From contig OZ024878.1 of NCBI GenBank assembly GCA_964017185.1, positions 15,075,351 to 15,139,350 of the forward strand: 64,000 nt of DNA. Direction: 5' to 3'. Origin of the DNA: Rugalucina vietnamica. Its lineage: Eukaryota; Mollusca; Bivalvia; Lucinida; Lucinidae. The notes beneath the pieces were generated by a model. It was not told the DNA's origin. It did no database searches and worked only from the letters and a program-made list of their open reading frames with translations. Positions 46,379 to 57,773 of this stretch are shown here, piece by piece. The position numbers were made by a program, and so were the translations under genes. Each line of letters begins with the position of its first letter. Position 1 is the stretch's first letter.

Positions 46379-46668
46379 ATATCATTACGAAAACATGCCC
46401 ATGGAGTATAAAGAGATTTTTAAAGTTGTTAAAAATGAAAATTGTCAGTAGAACAATTTTGACATTTTTCTTATTTTTGCTCAAAACATGGAGTGTGGGT
46501 ACCCGGCAGAACCGCCTCGCCGAGGCGGTTCTAACGAGTACCCACAATCTATGTTTTGGACCAAAAATAAAAATTGTACGATCCCCCGTATACCCCTGTC
46601 TACCCAAGTTGTACTATTTAAAAGTGGAGTAAAAGGGGATATCATCTCACGGTAATGTTTTCCCGATG
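46379..46668. mobile_element. MITE family D, near complete
   Basis: It runs from CATTACGAAAACATGCCCATG to ACGGTAATGTTTTCCCGATG. The hairpin centre is perfect around GAACCGCCTCGCCGAGGCGG and TTC, with GTGTGGGTACC and GTACCCACAATC arms. Confidence 0.85.
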
Positions 46669-46790
46669 TTTACCAGCAATTTTCAACGTCTCGCCATGGG
46701 CACAAGGTGAACATAACCTCGTAAGTTAGGCTATACACGTTCAAGAACGAAGGCATGAGTCATTGGCTACTCGTGTGCTACAAATATTTT

Positions 46791-47062
46791 CATTGATGGC
46801 CTTTTGACTACCCATGGGTTACAAGTTTTTTCATTGATGGCCTTTTGACTACCCATGGGTTACAAGTGTTTACATTGATGGCCTTTTGACTACCCATGGG
46901 TAACAAGTTTTTTCATTGATGGCATTTTGACTTCCCATTGGTTACAAGTTGTTTTTTTTCATTGATGGTCTTTTGACTACCCATGGGTTACAAGTTTTTT
47001 CATTGATGGCCTTTTGACTTCCCATGGGTTACACGTATTTTTCATTTATGGTCTTTTGAGGT
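46791..47062 (+). repeat. 41-bp tandem array, seven units
   Basis: Units start CATTGATGGCCTTTTGACTA at 46791, 46832, 46873, 46914, 46960, 47001 and 47043. The spacing is 41 bp except 46 where a T run is longer, and 42 for the last. Each holds CCCATGGGTTACAAG. The array is non-coding in all frames. Confidence 0.92.
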
Positions 47063-47693
47063 ACATGTATTGGTCTACTTTATGACAAGTTTAAATTGAA
47101 TTATAGATTATATTTTCCATGGTGAATGTTCTATTTTTTCTTGGGTCCTTTGAGATCAGTTAGAATATTAAAAATTCTATGTTTAGAGCCATCTTCTAAA
47201 CAATGTTTTAATTTTTGACCCCGTTTAGATTTGTGTCTTTGATTAAGACTTACTTTATTTTTTGTAATTGCAGAATATTTATCTAGCTATCCGTCGCCGG
47301 TTGATGGGGGTCCAGTACCCGAAATTGTGCAATTTGGCTCATAATACCTCCTTTTGAACGTTTTCACTGTTTCCAAAGGATCAAGCTTTTATATTTTTTA
47401 ATAGGGAGTGACGACGTGTCATAAATTTTGAACCATGTATTCAACTACCTAGAGTATATGCTAGAATCATCTATGAAATATATACACCAGAGGGCCATTG
47501 TCTACTACATGGACATGAAATGAATTCGTATTTACATCAGGTATCAGGTGAGCGTTTACAGGACCATCGGTTTTCTGGTTTCATTTATTTCTTTTAAGGA
47601 AGTGATTCTGTTCTTTGATGAAATGGAACTAAACGTTACTCTCTGCTTTGATCTATAATGCAATATGTATTATAAAGCTCTAATGCCTAGGTC

Positions 47694-49108
47694 ACACTAG
47701 CGTACGCTGCGGATAGTTGCGGATACTAAACGTAGCGATCTGCAGAAATTAATGGGCGGGGCTAACTTTTCCTAATGAATTTACGTAATCACAATTACCT
47801 ATAAATACGAATACATACGGTATAGTTACGGATATATTCGGATACTAACGGAAAGTAACTTGTCTACATACCTTTCGATATCATCTATTACGTTTAGACA
47901 CGAACATGTACGTTCAGATACGCATTTGTTACGCTCTCTTGCGTTTAAAACGCTGCAATGAGATGTAAGTAACCGCTGTTTATTGTCAAAGTACAGTCAC
48001 AATGGCACATACGGATGCGACGGACGCTACGGACAAGTCTTACGTATCTATCCGTTATATCCGTAACAATTCGTATCGTATGCGTATATGACCGTAGCTG
48101 TACGTGTTGTATCCGCAGGGTCCGTAGAATCCGCACCCAAATTTTGAAAAAAAGTCAAAATTTCGATACCGACGAAACATCCGTATCAGCACATGAAGAA
48201 ATTATAGAACATAATATGCTTTGATTGATTGATTGCTTGATCGATTAATCGGTAGATTGATTGCACGATAGCGATCGATCTCTCGGTCGATCGATAGACT
48301 CATTGATCGATGATCGATTGATCGATCAATTGATTGATCGAGTGATTAACTGATCGAAAGTTCGAGTGATCGATCAAGACAGATCGGATGATTGATCGAT
48401 TGAGTGACCGTTCTTTCGATCGATCTATCGAGTGATCGATCGATTGCAATCCATTGCAATCGATCGATTGATTGATATCTTGACGGATAGATAGTCGTAC
48501 AGCAAGGGAAATAACTTCTTATATACTATAATTTTAGTAACATTTGTGTATTTGCTTATTCGTTTGTTCGTTCTCCTATTTTCTTAGATATTGCAGCCTG
48601 CTTCTCCGCTAGTAAAAGCAATTCAAAATCTCCTTCTGCGGAATCCATATTATCTATACCGGCAAAAGGAATGCATTGAAAGCACGTGCAATTTGTGAGC
48701 ATTGGACGCACGGGCGATTCAGTGAGTAAGCGGTATACTCTTCACTACATAACTGTCCGCCGACAAAGACCGTAACCGAACGAAACAGCACATATGAAAC
48801 AGTATCTATCCGCAACAAATGCTAACGACAAGATACGTTTACATACGGAATAGATACGGTTTTTGATACCGATTAGATACGGACAGTTACGGGTTTTTCA
48901 TCCGTGCCTGTTTTTTTTTTTTTTTTTTTTTTTGTTTTTTTTTTTTTTTTTTGACAATTATCAAAGCTTGGCTGCGGACCTGTAAATAATGCACGTACAG
49001 ATACGGACCTTACGGATATGATACGAATCGTTACGGACAGGACGGACAAATACGGAAGCCCTATCCGCAGCGCCCGCAGCGACCGTAAGTGCTAGTGTGA
49101 CCTAGGCA
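47694..49108. mobile_element. Harbinger-like non-autonomous element
   Basis: The termini TGCCTAGGTCACACTAGC and GCTAGTGTGACCTAGGCA are exact inverted repeats, flanked by TAA at 47691-47693 and 49109-49111. A 3-bp TWA duplication is typical of PIF/Harbinger. Subterminal sequence on both sides is dense in short ACGGATACG / CGTATCCGT repeats in both orientations. No transposase frame was seen. It is inserted in the gene 2 upstream region, which is uninterrupted in gene 1 near 13770. Confidence 0.88.
48222..48482. repeat. Degenerate GATC/GATT tetranucleotide array
   Basis: About 260 bp made almost entirely of GATC, GATT and GAT-G/C variants. Many are self-complementary (ATCGATCGAT), so the strand can fold back on itself. 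It lies inside the Harbinger-like element. A poly-T tract at 48909-48952 lies nearer its right end. Confidence 0.9.
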
Positions 49109-49167
49109 TAAATGATTGCATAACAATACAGGACGCTATACTGAAAATTTAATATCATTCTTATAAA

Positions 49168-49388
49168 TGAGCTGCCCCATGAGAAAAGAAACAATGTGAT
49201 TTTCGAACACAAACCGAGTTGTACAAGCACAGAAGACTGGCTAGAGGAAGGAAATTTTGGATTTAGAAAGTAGAGAAATCGTACTACCCGTGTTATGAAA
49301 GCAAAGGCGTTCATCAGTTGCGAAGCTGATCTGCACCTTTGGTTTTGCATATGCAGATTGTTGGTGTTCTAATGTGGCGGCTCATATG
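49168..49388. mobile_element. Family C MITE, decayed, upstream of gene 2
   Basis: CCCCATGAGAAAAGAAAC to GTGGCGGCTCATATG, with hairpin arms AAAGCAAAGGCGTTCATCAG and TGATCTGCACCTTTGGTTTT. Gene 1 lacks it at the equivalent place (13810). Confidence 0.7.
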
Positions 49389-49737
49389 TAATGATACATG
49401 TAGACATCAAATGCGAAAAGAATAGTTCCTTAATCTAAAGCAAGAAGAGGTTTTTCACATAAAATCCGTTTTAGAGAACGAATACGTTTTGTTGTTTTAT
49501 ACCGTCTTGTAAATCCCAGCTAGACTCGTTGAGCTAACCGAAACGCCGTTTGTTTGAACATCGGGGCGGTCAACGAGTACTTGGCGCTAATGGCTTCGCA
49601 AGAATATTCGTCCCTCGAGAATATAATAATATCAAGCCACGCCTATATTGTCTTTCAACAACCTTTCTCGTGATTACTGATTCTATCCGTGCAATCAAAC
49701 GTGTCATTTCAGAATTATTTCATTGTTTTGAGCGACC

Positions 49738-49795
49738 ATGAAACGTTGGCTTTTTTATAGTTTGTTGAACTTCAACCATTTCATAGCAGGAATAG
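49738..49795 (+). CDS. Gene 2 exon 1: signal peptide
   Basis: The ATG at 49738 encodes MKRWLFYSLLNFNHFIAGI, then the phase-1 donor GTAAGG at 49796. It is the same length as gene 1 exon 1 (58 bp) and differs at three residues. The preceding TTTTGAGCGACC and the region from about 49610 are conserved with gene 1, supporting this start and a shared promoter. Its hydrophobic core is slightly better than gene 1's. Confidence 0.75.
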
Positions 49796-50111
49796 GTAAG
49801 GAACTAAAATTACCAACATGCTATTTGTACACAATTTCTGTTTTTATGTATTTTACAATAATTACTAGCTTATTCAAAAAGAGAAGAAGTTGCGACCAGG
49901 TACTGGTGCAATAAGAACCAAAATTTAAATTAAAATAAATATAATTAGATAGGAGTACGTTTATATATACTTCTTAATCTCCTCGACAGGATTACTTTGT
50001 TTGGAGTGAATGTCGCTTAGGAGAAAGTCTCTCAATAATTAACCATGTTATATAAAAAGTGAATGCATACTGAAGGTGTGGTGTTGACTGAAATGCCGTA
50101 TAAAGTTTCAG

Positions 50112-50372
50112 GCCGATGTTCAGCGTTCTGCCCAGACTACACGTCTCTCTGTGACTACAATGGTACTGTATCAGTGACAAGCGGTGGAAGAACTTGCCGT
50201 AATTGGACTGATATACCCGTGACACGTTATCATAAGCATAAGCAGGCTGACATGGAGACTTTTGAAAAGTCCGTCAATTATTGTCGTAATTACGGATTTT
50301 ATAACGTTCCATGGTGTTATACTTTCGACCCCGAAAAATACAATCAAGAATGCGGTGAAACAATATGCAAAG
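50112..50372 (+). CDS. Gene 2 exon 2: kringle domain
   Basis: The acceptor is AAAGTTTCAG before 50112 and the donor is GTATAA at 50373. The exon is 261 bp, phase 1 to 1, one codon longer than gene 1's in the NYG..VPW loop. The blocks are CDYNGTVSVTSGGRTCRNW, NYCRNYG, PWCYTFDP and the closing C..C. It has the same eight cysteines as gene 1. By eye about 16-17 codons encode a different residue from gene 1, clustered before the third cysteine and around VTRYHKHKQAD, against about seven silent codon changes. The domain is otherwise intact with no stop or frameshift. Confidence 0.88.
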
Positions 50373-50689
50373 GTATAAATGGAGATCACAATTTATTTCA
50401 TTACTTCATCCTCAACACCATCTTTTGCACGCAAGCAATGTAATTCCGCGCTTACGCGGGCTCTTTTCTAGTAAAGTAAGAATAGAATGCACAGAGACTG
50501 TACACACATGGAGAGCGAGCAAAGGGAGCCATCTACTGCCATAGAAACCAGAGGTTTGGTCTGATCCGGTGCAACACCTTGGTCAGCCTATTCCCTACCT
50601 TATGATTTTGGTTGCAATTGGCTCGCTGATCTCAGAGATATTCATGTTTGAAAGTGTGAACGCATGCACGCAAGGACGGTGATAATGTT

Positions 50690-50806
50690 GATGATAACGA
50701 TGATCGTCATGATGACGATACTCTGGCTGTTGTTGTTGTTGCTGCTGCTGATGATGATGATTGTGACGCTCATTATGATGTTGCTTTGCTGCTGTTGCGC
50801 AAGCAC
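50690..50806 (-). repeat. (GAT)n(GTT)n(GCT)n microsatellite, inverted relative to gene 1
   Basis: GATGATCGTCATGATGACGA and CTCTGGCTGTTG, then GCTGATGATGATGATTGTGA and GCTCATTATGATGTTGC, match the reverse complement of 15880-16040. The flanking unique bases match too, so this is an inversion and not independent microsatellites. Confidence 0.8.
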
Positions 50807-51376
50807 CGAAGATGTATTTGTTGATGTTACATGGTCAGTCTGTATTTCTATAAAACAATTTAATATAGAATTTAAAGTAAGATCGCATTTAGGAAATACG
50901 AATTTTTATCATATTCATCTATATAACCTCACTCGTTTCAGCCATTTTTATTTTCTATATGTATCTTGTGTTATTTCTTTAATTACATTTGCATGTCTGA
51001 CAAAAATAGTGCTTATTTGATAAACTCATAAAACATTTTCATGCTCTCCATATTGAATCATACGATTTTTCTTTTTTTTGCGTTGGTAGATTTGCCCTTG
51101 CGCTGTATTTTGTCTGCATTATTTGCTACCTCATGTTGGTAACATTGGTACCATTAGTAAAACCTTGAACGGTATTGGTCTACCAATTGTACCAATTTTA
51201 CCGATGGTGCACGCTTTGTGTCGTCTTGTGAGCGCATAAATTTAACCAATCACTATGGGCGTGATATATTATCATAATGACCCGAGCATTTTGATTTGCT
51301 GTCAAAACGTACATGATGTTGGGAGAATAAACTGTAGAGCAGAAAATTTCATTCATATCAAAATATTTAAAAAAAA

Positions 51377-52935
51377 ATGATACTTGAAAATAACAAAACG
51401 AAGTTTAGAACGAAATTATCAATGAGGGCAATATATTCACACTTCCATACCAAAAACACGCTGATCAAATGTACCGTTTCCAACTTTACCCGTCTAATTC
51501 GCTCCTTTAGTATTATAGATAATGGGGAAATGTTGCTTACACTATCTGACGCCTACATTATTGATCCGATGTTCTTCATTCTTGGAGGTGACGAGGACAG
51601 CCATAATATCTCGGATGAGTTCGAATATCAGTCAGATCGGATTACGAACTGCGGAGATAGCTGTCCTTTGCATTGACCGCTTCTAATGTCGGAGAACTCT
51701 GTAGGTGTTCCAGCTGTTTCATTTTAATTTGGAACTTCGTTATTGTTGCAGGTTGCAAGCACAATCATAAAGTCTCAGCTGTGTTCTACAATTTAGCCTG
51801 ATCCTTCAACTGAGTACACAGTTAGTTGCTGCCTTTAAGAAATATTAACATTTAGTGTTAAGAACACTCTAGCGACTTCAGTTTTGATAGGATATTAACT
51901 ATTCTTGGGCTGTAAAGAGAACGATCATAATACCTTCGAAGTTCGACTATATTGGCTCACAGACTGCGGAGAAAGCTGCGCTTCAGTGTTTGAAAAAAGT
52001 ATATTTAGTGTTGTTTTAAAACACTCTAGCGCCTTCGTAATTTGCTCAAATATTCTTTATACTTAGCAGTTATGCGGACTCCATAACATCTTGTGTGAGT
52101 TCGAATACGATCTGATGGGTACCTCATTCTTGAGTGTAAAAAGGACAATTATGATTTCTAGTGTAAGTTTGAAAATCGACCAGTTCGGATCATGGACTGC
52201 TGTGTCTTGAAAACAGTCTCCATAGATATATAATTTACAAAGGTTTAGCTAACTAAATGTTATGAACCACTGCAAAAGCTGAGGGTGAATGTTATGAACC
52301 ACTGCAGAAGCTGAGGGTGAGGTAATGGCGATGTAAAATCGATTTAAGCCCGTCAGTAATTTTATATTACTGATCGTTCAAAGTTGATACTTCTGTGGTG
52401 GTTCTTTTTGTTTTATGCCATGGTGTTTATTTTTATTTATTTTTTTGCTGTTGGCGCCTTATGTATTCATATTTTAGTAAAGTTTAGGTAACTTAGTGGT
52501 CAACCTGCTCATTCGGCTTACGAAATGTTTTCATGGTATAAGTACCTTATTGTTAGTTTGGTTTTTTCCCGCCTCGGTTTTTGGAGTGGGAATCTTTTTT
52601 TCTGATTGCGCCTTTTCCTGATCGTTGGCTACTTGTACCTTTCCATAGACAAATGATTCACAAAGGTTTGTTAACACTCTAGCTGCTTCTTTTTGAATTG
52701 AATATTCTTCTATTCATTATTGTAGGTAACAATGACAACCATAAATGGACGAGTTTAAACTTTGGCCAGATCCAACCTTTGATTCCTCAGTTTCATTGAG
52801 TCAGGTTTGCTCAGATATTTTTATTCTTATCAGTACCGAGGACTACCGGCATAATATCCCGTATGAGATTTAGGCCCACGGACTGCGGAGTAAGCTGCCC
52901 TTGGTTTTATGAAAAAGTTAACACTGCGGGGCACT
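51377..52935 (+). repeat. Degenerate tandem repeats including GACTGCGGAGNAAGCTG
   Basis: An open frame of 99 codons (51377-51676) ends in DEFEYQSDRITNCGDSCPLH. Its DNA is echoed by weaker copies: CATAATACC..GAAGTTCGACTAT..GACTGCGGAGAAAGCTG (51928-51978), CATAACATC..GAGTTCGAATACGATC (52082), and CATAATATCCC..GAGAT..GACTGCGGAGTAAGCTGCCC (52851-52902). AACACTCTAGC recurs at 51866, 52020 and 52674. Only the first copy is open. Whether it derives from a coding exon or from a transposon is unclear. Confidence 0.5.
52255..52645 (+). mobile_element. Family A element
   Basis: It runs from ACTAAATGTTATGAACCACTGC (with a 31-bp direct repeat of TGTTATGAACCACTGCA) through TATATTACTGATCGTTC and CGGCTTACGAAATG to GGCTACTTGTACCTTT. 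It is in the gene 2 kringle-CUB intron. Confidence 0.65.
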
Positions 52936-53250
52936 TCTAACGCAACACTTACAATTTCCTTTATTTCTCAAAAAGCAATAAACCTTTTTAAACAAAATCT
53001 TCACTGAATTAAATCGCAATTTCATTTCAATTGAATAAATGATCAATCGAAAGGTACAAAAATTGTCGTTTATTTAACATGACTCAAAAATAAAAAAGTC
53101 ACAAAAAAGTCATGCGTCGATAATCTCGTCACTGGTAACATGGCAACACAAGTTATCTTGGAACTTCTAAGGGCATTCCGGGCCTCATTAATACCCTGTG
53201 TGACCTTTCCAAGCAAGGACAACATCGTGATGCTTCCTTCTGATGGGTTA

Positions 53251-55710
53251 TTAGCTCACCTGAGCCGTCAGGCTCACAAGGTGAGCTTATAGTATACCCA
53301 TGCTCCGTCGTCCGTCCGTCCGTCCGTCCGTCCGTCCGTCGTCCGGCCGTCCGTCGTCCACCATTTTCAAAGATCTTCTTCTCTGAAACAGCTTGGCCAA
53401 TCAAAGCCAAATTTTACATGAAGCATCTATGGGAAGGGGGAACCAATGTGTATATAAATAATCCAGGCCACATGACCAAGATGGCCGCCATGCCCATATA
53501 TGGTAAAAACCCTTCAAAAATCTTCTTCTCCGGAAGCACTGGACCGATTTCAACCAAACTTGGCATGAAGCATCGATGACTCAAGTACTACAATGTGTAT
53601 ATAAATCATGACCTTGCGATGACCTTGACCTATTTTACGGCAAGGTCAACATAGGTCGCCAATGCATTTGAATGGGGAAAACTTTTAAAATGTCATTTAA
53701 AGTCAAAGTCTTGCAGGAAATGGGCAGTAGGACTGAATGTTAATGATTCTGAAAAAAAAAATGGACCCCAGGGGCTCATATGCCCCCACCCCGGGGCAAT
53801 ATACATGTATAACACCATAATATTCAAACATCATCTCCTCTGAAACCGCTTGGCCAATCAAAGCCAAATTTTATGTGAAGCATCAATAGGAAGAGGTAAT
53901 TAATGTATATATAGATAATCCAGGTCACATGACCAAGATGGCCGCCATGCCCATATATGTTAAAACCCCTGCAAAAATCTTCTTCTCTAGAACCAGTGGA
54001 CTGATTTCAACGAAACTTGGCATGAAGCATCGATTGCTCAAGCACTACAATGTATATATAAATCATGACCCTGTGATGACCTTGACCTGTTTTACGGCAA
54101 GGTCAACATAGGTCGCCAATGCATTTGAATGGGGAAAACTTTTAAAATGTCATTTAAAGTCAAAGTCTTGCAGGAAATGGGCAGTAGGACTGAATATTAA
54201 TGATTCGGAAAAAAAAATTGGACCCCAGGGGCTCATATGCCCCCACCCCGGGGCAATATACATGTATATTACCATAGTATTCAAACATCATCTCCTTTGA
54301 AACCGCTTGGCCAATGAAAGCCAAATTTTATGTGAAGCATCAATAGGAAGAGGTTATTAATGTACATATAAATAATCCAGGTCACATGACCAAGATGGGT
54401 GCAATGCCCATATATTGTAAAAACCCTTCAAAAATCTTCTTCTCCAGAATCAGTGGATCGATTTCAAAGAAACTTGGCATGAAGCATCGATGGCTCAAGT
54501 ACTACAATGTGTATATAAATCCTGACCCTGTCATGACCTTGACCTTTTTTACGGCAAGGTCAACATAGGTCGTCAATGCATTTGAATAGGGAAAACTTTT
54601 AAAATGTCAATTAAAGTGATAGTCTTGCAGGAAATGGGCAGTAGGACTGAATATTAATGATTTTGACAAAAAATTGGACCCCAGGGGCTCATCTGCCCCC
54701 ACCCCGGGGCAATATACATGTATATTACCATAATATTCAAACATCTTCTCCTCTGAAACCGCTTGGCGAATCAAAGCTAAATTTTATGTGAAGCTTCTAT
54801 GGAATGGGGGAATTAATGTATATATAAATATTATCTAGTTCACATGACCAAGATGGCTGCCATGCCCATATATGGTAAAAACCCTTCAAAAATCTTCTTC
54901 TCCGAATCTGGTGGACCGATTTCAAAGAAACTTGGCATGAAGCACCAATGGCTAAAGTACTACAATGTATATATAAATCATGACCCTGTGGTGACCTTGA
55001 CCTATTTTACGACAAGGTCAACATAGGTCGCCAATGCATTGGAATGGGGAAAACTTTTAAAAAGTCATTTGAGGTGAAAATCTTGCAGGAAATGGGTAGT
55101 AGGACTAAATATTAATGATTCTGAAAAAAAAAATGGAACTTAGGGCTCATATGCCCACACCCTGGGGCAATATGCATGTATATTACCATAATATTCAAAC
55201 ATCTTCTCCTCTGAAACCACTTGGCCAATTGAAGCCAAATTTTATGTGATGCATCTATAGGATGGGGGAACCAATGTATATATTAATAATGTAGGTCACA
55301 TGACCAAGAGGGAGGTCATGCCCATATATGGTAAAAACCCTTCAAATATCTTCTTCTCTGAAACAATAGATTGATTTCAATGAAACTTGGCGTGAAGCAT
55401 CCATGGCTAAAGTACTACAATAAATATATAAATCATGACCCTGTGATGACCTTGACCAAGTTTATTGCAAGGTCAACATGGGTTGCCCATGCATTTGAAT
55501 GGGAAAAACTGTTAAAATGTCATTTGAAGGAAAAAACCAGCAAGAAATTGGCAAATGGACAGAATATTGATTATTCTGAAAAAAGAAAAACGGCCCAGGG
55601 TCTTGAAGCCCCTGCACTGGGGTTAAATACCATAATATTCAAACAATAATTGGTATATGCAGCAGACTCAGGTGAGCGTTTACAGGACCATTGGTCTTCT
55701 GGTTTGGTAA
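53251..55710 (+). repeat. ~455-bp tandem array, five units, AGCTCACCTGA element
   Basis: The left end is TTAGCTCACCTGAGC with a (CGTC)n run at 53306-53350; the right end is CTCAGGTGAGCGTTTACAGG. The landmark CATGACCAAGATGG falls at about 53473, 53928, 54383, 54841 and 55298. Units carry GATTTCAA..AAACTTGGC, GACCTTGACCTATTTTACGG and CCCCACCCCGGGGCAATATAC. Short open frames repeat once per unit because the DNA repeats. Confidence 0.92.
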
Positions 55711-56114
55711 ACAAACCCCGATTTGTCAAAAAGGGCCTGCGCAAGCTTCCGTATTTTCGGAGCTGTTAGCATCCACGCTTTTTATGTTAAGACTGGGCAT
55801 GAGCAATGATCAAGGATCTAAAGCAGCCCGATTTCAAGTTACAATCATGTCTGTGGCAATACCATTTTGGTGCACACACAGGGTTTAAGCTGGACGTGAT
55901 AAACTTCAAAGACTGTTATGAAACTCGACAATTTGTAACTGCCTGCATGGCTGTTTTGAGACTTTTTATTTTTGAGTCCCGTTAAACAGACTAATATTTT
56001 AGTACCTTTCGAATGATCAAATTATCGTGATGAAATATACAAAGATGAAGCAACCATGATTACCATTAAATGTGTTGAAAACTTCATTTTAAATGTTCAA
56101 ATGCTCCTGAGATA

Positions 56115-56290
56115 TGAGCCGCGACATGGGAAAACCAACAATCTGCCTAGGCGAAAACAAAGGCGCAAATCAGCTTCGCAGTAACTGCGAAGCTGATCAG
56201 CGCCTTTGTTTTCGCTACTCGGGTAGCATAGTTCCTCTTCTACTTAAAATCCAAAATTTCAAGCTTCTATCTCTTTTCTGTGACTGTGAC
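56115..56290. mobile_element. Family C MITE, right terminus missing
   Basis: TGAGCCGCGACATGGGAAAA, then the hairpin CGAAAACAAAGGCGCAAATC (56152) against GATCAGCGCCTTTGTTTTCG (56195-56214). It is followed directly by a family D fragment. Confidence 0.8.
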
Positions 56291-56292
56291 TC

Positions 56293-56456
56293 GCGGTTCT
56301 AACGAGTTACCACAATGAGGTGGTTCTAACGAGTACCCACAATCTATGTTTTGAGCAAAAATAAGAAAAATAGGTATACCCCTACATACCCAGTTTTACT
56401 ATATAAAAGTGGGGTGTAAGGAATATACATTTCATGGACATGTTTTCCTGATGGTA
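56293..56456. mobile_element. MITE family D, right half, upstream of CUB-a exon
   Basis: CGGTTCTAACGAGTACCC, ATCTATGTTTTGAGC to GGACATGTTTTCCTGATG. It is orthologous in position to 16884-17022. An extra short duplication of GGTTCTAACGAGT lies at its left edge. Confidence 0.75.
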
Positions 56457-56489
56457 CTTGTTTTTCTTATTTTCTACATCACCTTACAG

Positions 56490-56713
56490 GATCAATGTGT
56501 GGAGGTGTTATTTCCCACGCTGTTGGTAGATTGGCCTATAACAATTCAGATGGTATCTGGGGTTATGCTTTTTCTTATTCTTTTTTTCCAATCGACTGTT
56601 TGTGGACATTGACAGCCCCATGGGACATGATAATAGAACTTAATATCACACATTTTCATATTATACGGACTGAAACGGATTATGTGTGTAATTTTGATAC
56701 TGGTTACCTCAAG
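56490..56713 (+). CDS. Gene 2 exon 3: CUB domain, first half
   Basis: The acceptor is CACCTTACAG before 56490 and the donor is GTATGA at 56714. It is 224 bp, phase 1 to 0. Blocks are MCGGVIS, DCLWTLTAPWD, NITHFHI and VCNFDTGYLK. It is two codons longer than gene 1 in the tyrosine/phenylalanine-rich strand before the second cysteine. The next exon is only 1.06 kb away because the foldback element of gene 1 is absent here. Confidence 0.88.
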
Positions 56714-57773
56714 GTATGAATAAATGTATTAATTACAATTTAATTAATTAATTGATTAACTGAATTATCTAAACGTCTTGAGTGGAAGGATACTTTATGA
56801 ATAATTATTTCAAAAGTGAGTAGAAGATACTTGACAGCAAAAGTTGCTCAACAACACTGATTAATACTAATACTTTAGGACCGTCAGAGTATGAGGCCGG
56901 TGATAAGTAGCCTGGGTCCAGTCGTCAATATGATTATTTTTTCAAATATATATATATATATATATTTTTATTTATTTATTTTTACAATGAGTACGTTATA
57001 AAACTTACACATCAAACGTATCGGAAGCCCTTATTGATTTCCGTAGATATTGTCATTTTTTACCAAGAAACGAAAAAAATAAAAAAGAGAAAAAAAAATG
57101 ATCAGACTGGAACCCAGGCTAGGGATAAGCGGGGTATCTAACTGGTCAATTTTTAAAGCCCTGCAAAACGCCCAGCACTGCGGGGTCATATTTGTGGAAA
57201 ACTCTTTGCTAAAAGCCACCACATGAGCGGAGGCTGACAATAATGAGGAAAACAATGCCCCATGTGCAATATATATATAAAAAAATGTTGTAAAAATGAA
57301 AATTTTCACTGGAAAAAAATGATAGTTTTCTTCTTTTGCTCAAAGCATAGATTGTGGGTACACGTTAGAACCGCCTTTGCAAAGCGGTTGTAACGGGTAC
57401 CCACAATCTATGTTTGGAGCAAAAGAAGAAAAATATGTATACCCCTGCATACCTTAGTTTCACTATATAAAATTGGGGTTTAAGGGGGGTATTCATTGCA
57501 CGGAAATCTTTTCCTGATGGGCTGGGAGTTGTTCCGATCATATGAACAAGTAAAAGGGACTGTACATGGACAGTTTCAAATTAAATATTAGCAATAAAAG
57601 TTAATAAAAGTTAAGATAATAAAAGTTAATAAAAGTTAAGATTGAAATTAAGATTTTCTCCTTTACGTTTTAAAATTCGTGTAGCATGGCTTATTTTGCT
57701 TCCATAGAAACGAAATGAAATTCTTTTTACGTGTTTTGAATGAAAAAAAAAATCAGTATATAATTCTGTTTAG

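Noticed and set aside
46791..47062. CRISPR array suggested by regular 41-bp spacing
   Set aside because: The whole unit is repeated, with no unique spacers between repeats, in a eukaryotic genome. It is a minisatellite.
53929..55026. Repeated 60-codon frames starting MTKMAAMPIYGKNPS, looking like a tandem gene family
   Set aside because: They recur once per 455-bp unit of a tandem repeat. The frame covers the dispersed-repeat motif AAGATGGCCGCC and has no domain.
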